From Microbacteriaceae bacterium (GTDB lineage: Bacteria > Actinomycetota > Actinomycetes > Actinomycetales > Microbacteriaceae), in contig JAJAZI010000246.1 of NCBI GenBank assembly GCA_026785785.1, forward strand, positions 1-20,398: 20,398 nucleotides of DNA, in the 5' to 3' direction. The position numbers and the translations under genes are program-made. The notes under the pieces were generated by a model, which saw only the letters and a program-made list of their open reading frames with translations, made no database searches and was not told the origin of the DNA. Of this stretch, positions 1 through 6,888 are shown one piece after another (positions within the stretch are counted from its first letter, which is position 1; every line of letters begins with the position of its first letter).

Positions 1-57
1 ATGGCGTGTGAACAACGGCCGACGTCGTGTCGTCATCCGCGACCGGAGTGCCGCGAC

Positions 58-63
58 GAAGGG
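58..63 (+). promoter_or_regulatory. Shine-Dalgarno supporting the GTG start at 70
   Basis: GAAGGG followed by 6 nt (tatcta) and GTG. It decides between ATG at position 1 and GTG at 70. The extra 23 residues encoded from position 1 are Cys/Arg-rich and have no counterpart in the paralog at 7980. Confidence 0.6.
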
Positions 64-69
64 TATCTA

Positions 70-2298
70 GTGCGACGTATTCGCTCGGGCGTTGTCTCTG
101 TTGTGCTCGTCAATTTCAAGGGTACCGACGACACCCTCACGAGCATCCGTGCCCTCGCCGAAACCGATTGGCCGGCGGATCTGCTCGAGATCATCGTCGT
201 GGAGAACGGATCCGGTGAGGAATTCGCGGCTCCACTGCGGGAATCGGAACTCGCATTCCGATTGATCGAGACCGGCGCGAACCTGGGCTTCACGGGAGGG
301 TGTAACCGCGGCGTCGCGGAGGCCACCGGTGAGTACATCGCCTTCCTGAACAACGATGCGCGCCCGGATCGATCATGGATCCGGGCAGCGGTCGAGACCT
401 TCGAAAGGGACGGTAATGTCGGGGCCGTCGCCAGCAAGGTGCTGGACTGGGAGGGCGTCGACATCGACTTCACCGAGGCGGCGGTCACCTGGTACGGGAT
501 GGGCTACAAGCCGCACGCGGGCAGCGCCGACACGGGGGAGTGGGAGAGCGAACGGGACGTGCTTTTCGGCACCGGGGCAGCGATGTTCATCCGCGCGGGG
601 CTCTTCGATGACCTCGGCGGATTCGACGACCGCTACTTCATGTTCTACGACGACGTCGACCTCGGCTGGAGGCTCAACCTGCTCGGATGGACCTTCCGAT
701 ACCAGCCGGCATCGATCGCGTACCACAAGCACCACGCGTCGATGAAGGGCTTCGGGGAGTTCCGCGAGACCTATCTTCTCGAGCGCAACGCGCTCTTCAC
801 CCTCTATAAGAACCTCGGTGACAGCGAACTGGACCGGGTTCTCCCCGGGGCTCTCGCGCTCGCGGTCCGACGCGCCGTCGCGAGGGGCGACCTCGACTCG
901 ACCGAGCTCGACCTCCGACGCCGCGGCGACGATCGGGTTCCGGGCATGCCCGTCGCGAAAATGACGATGGCGGGGGTCTTCGCCATCGACCAGTTCGTGG
1001 AGATGTTGCCCTCGCTCGCCCAGACCCGGTCGCAGATCCAGAGCTCCCGACGCCGATCCGATCGCGACCTTCGTGCACTTTTCGGCAAGGTGGACGAACC
1101 CGCCTACCCGATCTCTCGGTATCTCGACGGCTACGCGCGCATTCTCAACGCGCTCGAACCCACCGCCTTCCATGACAGGAGACGGATCCTGGTGATCGTC
1201 GACGGCGCCGTCTCCGAGCGCGAGATCGCCATCGCGCACACGCTGGCCCTCGACCACGACGTCCGCGTTGTCGGGGTCGACGGCGCGCACGGGTCGGGAG
1301 GCATCGTCGACTACTTCGACGCGTCCTCCGCGTCACCCGAGGGCATGGCCGTCCACGAGGAATGGGCGCAGGTCTGCATAGTCCCGATCGGGCTGGTCGC
1401 CGTCTTCCCATCCCTGCGCGCCAGCTCGAAGGCTTTCGTGCTCGACATCGCCGAGGATGCGCGTCGGCGCCTCGCCGAACAGCCCCGTGGTTCCGACGAC
1501 CGGGACCTGGATCGCCTCGTCCGCGACGCCGACTTCGTCCTGGTCCAGAGTGGTGAGGCCCGCCGCTGGTGGAACGGACTCCTGCTGAGTTCCGGACGCA
1601 CGACACCATCGATGCTCCGGGGAGACCCGCAGACGTCGCGCATGATCGCACTCATGCCCCCCTCGCGACGGGCCGAACCGCACATTCCCCGCCCCATCGA
1701 CGACCCGGCGGCGGTCATCTGGGGCGGCTCGGCCGACAACCCGGGCCTCACCGCGGCCGTCCAGGCAGCGATCGAGTCGATCGGGGCGGACCGCGTTACG
1801 GTCGACAACGAGGTCGGGTCGGCCCGGATCGTGGATGCCTCCGACCAGCCGGTGGTCCTCGCGACCGAGGCGTTGCTGCGCGCGATCGAATCCGGCACCC
1901 CCGTGATTGCCGTCGGATCAGGACCTCTTGCGGATCTCGTCCGCTCGGAGCGAGTGGGGATCGTGATCGCCGAGGCATCCGCTCTGGCCGCGGCCGTCGA
2001 GGCGGTGTTGTTCGATACCGCCGCGCGCGCGGAGTACGTGGCAAACCTCGCCGCCCTCAGGGCCGGGATGGGGGGGGACCCGGGCCTCGGCGGGCTCGCC
2101 GACTTCTGCCTTCGCCCGACCCGCGGGGGGCGAGCGACCCTCGCCCCCGCCGCGCCACCGACCGCGGCTGCCGTCGAGAGCGTCCTCCCGGTGCCGGCGG
2201 TCCCCTCGTCGCCGTCACGTCGGGTCTATCGCCGAGTCGTTCCTGCGCGAGTCCGCGGGCGCATCAGCCGCTGGCGCCAGAGCGGGTCCGGCGAGTGA
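70..2298 (+). CDS. Two-domain glycosyltransferase: GT2 (rhamnosyltransferase-like) plus degenerate GT4-like C-terminal half
   Basis: Cytoplasmic sugar transferase of 742 aa, predicted to add a sugar from a nucleotide donor to a lipid-linked surface glycan. The GT2 domain spans about residues 7-240: beta strand VSVVLVNF, ENGSG, NLGFTGGCN, the DXD-type LNND (N94-N95-D96), FGTGAAMF, and the acceptor/base segment DDVDLGWR (D194). The start at GTG 70 is preferred because GAAGGG (58-63) lies 6 nt upstream, and because its paralog at 7980 then has NND at the same residues 94-96. An ATG at position 1 is also in frame, and the gene could extend off the left edge. Residues about 370-690 align loosely with the GT4 half of the paralog, but the middle of that domain is missing. 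The C-terminus is Pro/Ala-rich, then basic. The last 4 nt (GTGA) overlap the next gene, implying coupled translation. The sugar specificity cannot be read from the sequence. Confidence 0.9.
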   Translation: MRRIRSGVVSVVLVNFKGTDDTLTSIRALAETDWPADLLEIIVVENGSGEEFAAPLRESELAFRLIETGANLGFTGGCNRGVAEATGEYIAFLNNDARPDRSWIRAAVETFERDGNVGAVASKVLDWEGVDIDFTEAAVTWYGMGYKPHAGSADTGEWESERDVLFGTGAAMFIRAGLFDDLGGFDDRYFMFYDDVDLGWRLNLLGWTFRYQPASIAYHKHHASMKGFGEFRETYLLERNALFTLYKNLGDSELDRVLPGALALAVRRAVARGDLDSTELDLRRRGDDRVPGMPVAKMTMAGVFAIDQFVEMLPSLAQTRSQIQSSRRRSDRDLRALFGKVDEPAYPISRYLDGYARILNALEPTAFHDRRRILVIVDGAVSEREIAIAHTLALDHDVRVVGVDGAHGSGGIVDYFDASSASPEGMAVHEEWAQVCIVPIGLVAVFPSLRASSKAFVLDIAEDARRRLAEQPRGSDDRDLDRLVRDADFVLVQSGEARRWWNGLLLSSGRTTPSMLRGDPQTSRMIALMPPSRRAEPHIPRPIDDPAAVIWGGSADNPGLTAAVQAAIESIGADRVTVDNEVGSARIVDASDQPVVLATEALLRAIESGTPVIAVGSGPLADLVRSERVGIVIAEASALAAAVEAVLFDTAARAEYVANLAALRAGMGGDPGLGGLADFCLRPTRGGRATLAPAAPPTAAAVESVLPVPAVPSSPSRRVYRRVVPARVRGRISRWRQSGSGE
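2070..2077 (+). repeat. G8 homopolymer inside the first glycosyltransferase gene
   Basis: Eight consecutive G, read as atG GGG GGG Gac in the gene's frame. It lies in the weakly conserved C-terminal part. Tracts of this kind can slip during replication or translation; whether this one does is unknown. Confidence 0.9.
2126..2148 (+). other. Strong 9-bp hairpin inside the first glycosyltransferase gene
   Basis: GGGGGCGAG pairs perfectly with CTCGCCCCC across a 5-nt loop (cgacc). It lies in the codons of the Pro/Ala-rich linker, about 150 nt before the downstream membrane-protein start. No T tract follows. Codon bias toward G/C could create it by chance. Confidence 0.5.
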
Positions 2299-4334
2299 GC
2301 CGGGTCACGACCACGACTCGGCCGGCTGCGGTACTCGCGAGGTGGGACGAGGCCTATTCGCGGCTCGTCGCGCCCCGACCGAGCGGCCTTCCGAACCTCG
2401 CCGTGGTTTTCGTCATACCGACGCTGTTCACGATCGTGACCGCGATCCTCGTCGTGTTGGGTATCTCCGGCACGTCAGAGGGGATCTACTGGGGCACCTT
2501 CGGCACGGGGCGCGACCCCGCGCTGCTCGCGGGCGAGCCGAGGGCGATTCGCAGCGACGAGTGGCTCGTGCAGTCGAGTTGGATCGTCTCCCAGGTCCAG
2601 CAGGGATTCCCGGTCCTCAACGGTGCGTTCCCCGGCGGCATGGATGCGACGATCCAGAACGACCTCCCGTCCGGGGACTGGTCGACCGCATTCCGCCCGC
2701 ACGTCATCGGCTTCCTGCTCTTCCCGATCGACAACGGCATGGCCATCCGGTGGTGGCTGCCGGCTCTCGGCCTCCTCATCGCCGCTTACCTTTTCGTCGT
2801 CAGCCTCCTTCCGCGAGACCCGCTCGCGGCTGCCGCGCTCGCGCTCGGGGTGCTGCTGTCCCCGATCCTCCAGTGGTGGTTCCTCCCGACCACCCTCTGG
2901 CCCGTGGTCTTCGCCTTCGCGGCGATGGCGACGGTCGTGTGCGCCCTGCGGACGCGCCGCCGCTGGGTCAACTGGGGCATGGCGACGCTCAGTGGTTATA
3001 TCGCCGTCACGATGGCGATGAGCATCTATGTTCCGTTCATGGTGCCGGCGGTTCTCGCCGTGGTGTTCTTCGCGATCGGGGCCGTCCTGTTCGAATGGAA
3101 GGCGCGGCGCCAGCGGGTCGTCCCCGTGCTTGCCCGGCTGGTGCCTCTCGCCGTCGCGGCGGCGGCGGCGGCGGCGGTGCTCGTCGCCTGGATCCTGACC
3201 CGCCTCGACACGGTCGAGGCTGTCACCTCGACCGTGTACCCGGGTGAACGGCTCGAATTGACCGGGCAGGCGAGTACCGCCGCGTCGATCGTCGCGCTTT
3301 TCAGCGGGCCGTTCCAGCGCGCCCTGGTCAACGGCACCTATGACGTGCTCGGCCCCAACCAGTCCGAAGCGTCCACCCCGATCATGATCGTCGCGTTCCT
3401 GCTCGTGCCGATGCTGTGGGCCGCCCTCGCGCGCTCGAAACGAGTCGCAGAAGGTATCGACTACATGCTCCTCGCGGTCGTCGCGGCTGTCGGAGTGGTA
3501 TTCGCGTTTCTCGTGATCCCGGGCTGGGACTCGGTCGCGCACCTGCTGTTCATCGACCGAACGACGGGAGCGAGGGTGCGTCTCGCGTTCGCCATCCTCG
3601 GGGTGGTCGGAGCCGTCCTGCTCGTTCGACGCCTGCGCGCGATCGAGAGGAAGACGCCATGGCTTCTTGTCGGTGCTTCGCTCGCGCTCGTCGCGCTCGC
3701 CACCGCCGTGATCTGGCTGTTCCTCGACCGCAACGGATCCATGGCGCCGGTGGGGAGCCGGATGTGGCTAGTCAGCACCTTCTTCATCGGCCTGACCGTG
3801 CTGTGGTTGGCCCGCGCGAGGCCGCTCCTCGGCGGGATCAGCCTCCTGCTCGCCACGGGGGCGGTGGCATGGGGCGTGAACCCGCTTTATGTCGGCGTCT
3901 TCGACTTGCGGGAGACCGAGATCGGCGAAGAGGTCGCGAGAATTGCGCTCGATGCGCCGGATGCGGATTGGGTGGGGGTCGGCGGATACGTGCCGACCGC
4001 GGTTCTCCTCTCGAGTGGCGTGAACTCCTTCAATGGCGTCCAGACTTACCCGCCGGAGGAGATGTGGGTGTCGATCGACCCGAGCGGACGATATGAGGAC
4101 CGCTGGAACCGCCTCGCGAACGTCAATTGGGTGGAGGGTGGCGGAGAGCCGACGGTCGAGAATCCGGCGCGCGACCAGATCGTCGTGTCGTTCGACTCGT
4201 GTAGCGACTTCGCCCAAGAGACCATTGAATTCGTGCTGACCGATCTCGAGATCGATCAGGCCTGTCTGCGCGAGGTCGTCGCGGCGGTGGAGGGACCGTC
4301 GACGACTCGGATCTACGAGGTCACGGGCCGGTGA
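2295..4334 (+). CDS. Multi-pass membrane protein, probable GT-C-type sugar transferase (first of tandem pair)
   Basis: 679 aa with roughly 12-13 hydrophobic segments. A short cytoplasmic N-terminus carries LVAPRPSGLPNL, TM1 covers about residues 35-58, and a large loop follows that holds RSDEW (86-90) and MDATIQNDLP. A C-terminal soluble region (from about 550) includes SFNGVQTYPP and two cysteines, C636 and C657. Acidic residues in the first outer loop plus many helices are the GT-C pattern (polyprenyl-phosphate-sugar-dependent transfer outside the membrane), so that role is inferred. I recall similar actinobacterial proteins labelled only as domains of unknown function. The GTG start at 2295 forms a GTGA overlap with the preceding stop and matches the start of the paralog at 4331. 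The frame stays open upstream to 1569, but that part shows only arginine-rich out-of-frame sequence. A YfhO-like role is an alternative. Confidence 0.85.
   Translation: MSRVTTTTRPAAVLARWDEAYSRLVAPRPSGLPNLAVVFVIPTLFTIVTAILVVLGISGTSEGIYWGTFGTGRDPALLAGEPRAIRSDEWLVQSSWIVSQVQQGFPVLNGAFPGGMDATIQNDLPSGDWSTAFRPHVIGFLLFPIDNGMAIRWWLPALGLLIAAYLFVVSLLPRDPLAAAALALGVLLSPILQWWFLPTTLWPVVFAFAAMATVVCALRTRRRWVNWGMATLSGYIAVTMAMSIYVPFMVPAVLAVVFFAIGAVLFEWKARRQRVVPVLARLVPLAVAAAAAAAVLVAWILTRLDTVEAVTSTVYPGERLELTGQASTAASIVALFSGPFQRALVNGTYDVLGPNQSEASTPIMIVAFLLVPMLWAALARSKRVAEGIDYMLLAVVAAVGVVFAFLVIPGWDSVAHLLFIDRTTGARVRLAFAILGVVGAVLLVRRLRAIERKTPWLLVGASLALVALATAVIWLFLDRNGSMAPVGSRMWLVSTFFIGLTVLWLARARPLLGGISLLLATGAVAWGVNPLYVGVFDLRETEIGEEVARIALDAPDADWVGVGGYVPTAVLLSSGVNSFNGVQTYPPEEMWVSIDPSGRYEDRWNRLANVNWVEGGGEPTVENPARDQIVVSFDSCSDFAQETIEFVLTDLEIDQACLREVVAAVEGPSTTRIYEVTGR
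3156..3176 (+). repeat. (GCG)7 trinucleotide repeat
   Basis: Seven in-frame GCG codons encode seven alanines within a transmembrane helix of the first GT-C-like protein. The tandem paralog lacks the run. Slippage would only change helix length by whole residues. Confidence 0.9.
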
Positions 4335-6328
4335 TCGAACGGATGGTCGGCGCGTATGCGCGGCTCGTCGCTCCACGCCCGTCCGGCCTCCCGAACCTCC
4401 GCGTGCTGTTCGCTCTGCCGGCGCTGTTCGTGATTGCGGCCGTGGTGCTCATCGCTCTCGGAGTGTCCGGCACGTCCCAGGGGGTCTTCTGGGACACATT
4501 CGGGACGGGCACGGATCCTGACCTGCTGGCGGGCGACCCTCGCCCGATCCGCAGCGACGAGTGGCTCGTGCAGTCCAGCTGGGTCGTTTCCCAGGTGCAG
4601 CAAGGGTTCCCTGTGGTCAATCAGACCTTCCCCGGCGGGATGGACGCGACGATCCAGAACGACCTCCCGACGTGGGACTGGTCGACCGCATTCCGCCCGC
4701 ACGTGTCCGGATTCCTGGTCTTTCCCCTGGACAACGCAATGGCTGCCAGGTGGTGGATCCCGGCCCTAGCCGTCGTCCTCTCCGTGTACTTTTTCGCGGT
4801 GACAGTGTTGCCAAAGAATCCGATCGCGGCAGCTGCGCTGGCGATCGGGGTGCTCCTGTCACCGATCCTGCAGTGGTGGTTTCTCCCGACGACCCTGTGG
4901 CCCGTCGCATTCGCCTTCAGTGCCATGACTGCGGTGCTCTGGGCGTTCTGGTGCAGGCGGCGCTGGCCGAGTTGGCTTCTCGCGGCAGCCACGGCGTACA
5001 TCGCAGTCGCGATGGCGATGAGCATCTACGTTCCCTTCATGATCCCGGCCGTGCTCGTTGTCGTGCTCTTCACCCTCGGCGCTGCGGTATTTGAGGTGAC
5101 TTCGCGGAAGCGGGCGGTCGGGAGGGTCTGCGCCGACCTCATCCCACTCGCCTCGGCGGCGGTCGCCGCCGCCGGAGTGGCCGGCGTGTGGGTCGCGACC
5201 CGCGTCGAGACCGTTCGAGCTGTGACGTCGACCGTCTATCCCGGCGAGCGGCTGCAGGAAACCGGTGCGGTGAACACCATCGACACGGTCGCGGCGATCT
5301 TCGGCGGACCATTCCTCCGTTCGCTCCTATTTGACGTCACCGACGGGCTCGGCGCCAACCAGTCCGAGGCATCCACCCCGCTGCTTGCGGCAGTGTTCCT
5401 GCTCGTGCCGATGATCTGGGCAGCCTTCGCCCGGGGGACGAAGAAGGCGGGCACCGACTACATACTGCTGGCGACCGTCGCGAGCGTGCTCGTCGTGTTC
5501 GCGTATCTTCTGGTCCCGGATTGGGATCTTGTGGCCCACGCCCTCGTTCTCGATCGGACCACGACGCGTCGCATCCGGCTGGCGTTCCTGATTCTCGGCG
5601 TCGTCGGGGTGGTGCTTCTCGTCCGGCGCCTTCGCACCATCGAGCAGAGGACGCCCTGGCTGCTCGTCGCGCTGTCGGTCGGTGGAGTAGTCGCCGCGAG
5701 CCTGGCCGTCGCGACGATCCTCGACAGCGCTGGCTCCTCGGTGACCGCCGCCTCGAAGTCGTGGATTCTCAGCACGATCCTCCTCGCCGCCGCCGTGGCG
5801 TGTGCGGCGCGGGCCGCCCCCTTCTTCGCTGCCGTAAGCATGCTCTTGGCCACTTCGGCGGTCGCCTGGGGAGTCAACCCGCTCTATCTCGGCGTCTTCG
5901 ACCTGAGGGCGACCGACATCGGGGTCACGGTGGCCGAGCTCGAGCGTGCGGAGCCAAGAGCTGTGTGGATCGGCATCGGTAGCCATGTGCCAACGGCCGT
6001 CCTCGTCGAGAGCGGGGTGAGCGCATTCAACGGCGTCCAGACCTATCCTCCGCAGGAGACGTGGGCGATGATCGACCCGGTCGGACGGTATGAGGACGAA
6101 TGGAACCGCCTCGCGAACGTCAAGTGGATACCGGGCAGCGGCGAGCCGACGGTGGAGAACCCGGAGCTCGACCAGATCGTCGTGACTTTCGACTCGTGCA
6201 GTGACTTCGCGGGGCAGAACGTGAGGTTCGTGCTTGCCGACGTCGTGCTCGACCAGGAGTGCCTCACGCTGATCGAATCTGTGTCCGAGGGGCCGTCGAT
6301 ACTGCGGGTCTACGAGGTCGTGGACTAG
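4331..6328 (+). CDS. Multi-pass membrane protein, probable GT-C-type sugar transferase (second of tandem pair)
   Basis: 665 aa, a close paralog of the preceding gene along its whole length. It shares LVAPRPSGLPNL at the N-terminus, RSDEW (here 74-78), WLVQSSW, QVQQGFPV, MDATIQNDLP, STAFRPHV, the ILQWWFLPTTLWPV helix, SIYVPFM, NQSEASTP and the C-terminal FDSCSDF. The two C-terminal cysteines (C623 and C644) keep the same 21-residue spacing as in the paralog, suggesting an outside disulfide. About 12 membrane segments are visible. It starts at a GTG that overlaps the upstream stop as GTGA, so the pair is translationally coupled. Its TAG stop shares the CTAG at 6325-6328 with the stop of the convergent GtrA gene. 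The inferred role is transfer of a polyprenyl-phosphate-linked sugar onto the glycan outside the membrane. The pair may differ in donor or acceptor, or act as a heterodimer. Confidence 0.85.
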   Translation: MIERMVGAYARLVAPRPSGLPNLRVLFALPALFVIAAVVLIALGVSGTSQGVFWDTFGTGTDPDLLAGDPRPIRSDEWLVQSSWVVSQVQQGFPVVNQTFPGGMDATIQNDLPTWDWSTAFRPHVSGFLVFPLDNAMAARWWIPALAVVLSVYFFAVTVLPKNPIAAAALAIGVLLSPILQWWFLPTTLWPVAFAFSAMTAVLWAFWCRRRWPSWLLAAATAYIAVAMAMSIYVPFMIPAVLVVVLFTLGAAVFEVTSRKRAVGRVCADLIPLASAAVAAAGVAGVWVATRVETVRAVTSTVYPGERLQETGAVNTIDTVAAIFGGPFLRSLLFDVTDGLGANQSEASTPLLAAVFLLVPMIWAAFARGTKKAGTDYILLATVASVLVVFAYLLVPDWDLVAHALVLDRTTTRRIRLAFLILGVVGVVLLVRRLRTIEQRTPWLLVALSVGGVVAASLAVATILDSAGSSVTAASKSWILSTILLAAAVACAARAAPFFAAVSMLLATSAVAWGVNPLYLGVFDLRATDIGVTVAELERAEPRAVWIGIGSHVPTAVLVESGVSAFNGVQTYPPQETWAMIDPVGRYEDEWNRLANVKWIPGSGEPTVENPELDQIVVTFDSCSDFAGQNVRFVLADVVLDQECLTLIESVSEGPSILRVYEVVD

Positions 6329-6765
6329 TCGGCGCGCGCGGGGAACACCCAGCGCCCGTAGGTCGTGTAGCGGAACACCGTCGCGACGCCCTGGCCGATG
6401 ATCGTGCCCCAGAGGTTGTCCGACACCGGATCGGCGAGTCCGAGCACGTACCGGGAGAACCCGAGGCACGCGAGTTGAAGCAGCATGGCGATCACGTTCA
6501 GCCCGGCGAAGACAAGGAAGCCACGCGCTGAGGAGACGGTGTTTCTGTCGCGGTAGGTCAGGAACCGGTTGCCGAGGTAGGTGCCGACGGTTGCGAGTGC
6601 GATCGCGATGACCTTGGCGAGCAGGGGCTGTTCGAAGAGGGGGCCGCTGCCGCCCCAATACACAAGCACGTTGAACACGGCCGCGTCGATCACGAAGCCG
6701 AGCCCGCCGACCACCAGGAACAGTGATGCGCGGCGAGCATGGTCTTTCGCGCCGTCTCGGCTAAT
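6325..6765 (-). CDS. GtrA-family membrane protein (putative polyprenyl-phosphate sugar flippase)
   Basis: A small four-helix protein of about 146 aa. Visible family features are the first helix with VVGGLGFVIDAAVFN, the NRFLTYR motif after helix 2, and the C-terminal RYTTYGRWVF. GtrA proteins are associated with moving polyprenyl-phosphate sugars across the membrane, together with a GtrB-type GT2 enzyme. Such an enzyme is encoded divergently next door, so a pair is inferred. The start is a problem: there is no ATG, GTG or TTG at the expected place. ATT at 6765 has GGAG 6 nt upstream and gives the usual family length. The alternatives are CTG at 6723 or GTG at 6714, which lack a ribosome site and cut into helix 1. 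Longer in-frame starts (GTG 6936 or beyond) would run deep into the opposite gene. The gene ends tail to tail with the GT-C gene. Confidence 0.8.
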   Translation of the reverse strand: MSRDGAKDHARRASLFLVVGGLGFVIDAAVFNVLVYWGGSGPLFEQPLLAKVIAIALATVGTYLGNRFLTYRDRNTVSSARGFLVFAGLNVIAMLLQLACLGFSRYVLGLADPVSDNLWGTIIGQGVATVFRYTTYGRWVFPARAD

Positions 6766-6888
6766 GTGCTGCTCCGGTTCGTGAGGCGACCATCTGCGTG
6801 GCGAGGACGGGTCGAGTAGTCTGTGGGGGCCGACAAGCGGCGCTTCCGACGATACAGGGTGCGATCGCTCAATCCCACAAGGAGACCA
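6766..6888. promoter_or_regulatory. Divergent intergenic region between GtrA and GtrB-like genes
   Basis: This 123 bp gap should hold promoters for both genes. The only plausible -10 I see on the plus strand is TAGTCT (6817-6822), which would give a leader of about 60 nt. No convincing -35 is visible. I see no clear minus-strand -10. Confidence 0.35.
6879..6884 (+). promoter_or_regulatory. Shine-Dalgarno deciding the TTG start at 6889
   Basis: AAGGAG followed by 4 nt (acca) and TTG. It is the only good ribosome site ahead of the GT2 domain and rules against the upstream in-frame GTG at 6823, which has none. Confidence 0.65.

Noticed and set aside
1569..2294. In-frame N-terminal extension of the first GT-C-like gene
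   Set aside because: It overlaps the preceding GT, reads as low-complexity Arg/Gly/Pro, and the paralog starts at the same domain position.
3156..3176. (GCG)7 run as a phase-variation switch
   Set aside because: Trinucleotide changes stay in frame and only vary alanine number in a membrane helix, so on/off switching is not expected.
5327..6658. A 443-codon minus-strand open frame across the GT-C and GtrA genes
   Set aside because: It conflicts with two recognised membrane proteins and its translation is Arg/His-rich, typical of an out-of-frame shadow.
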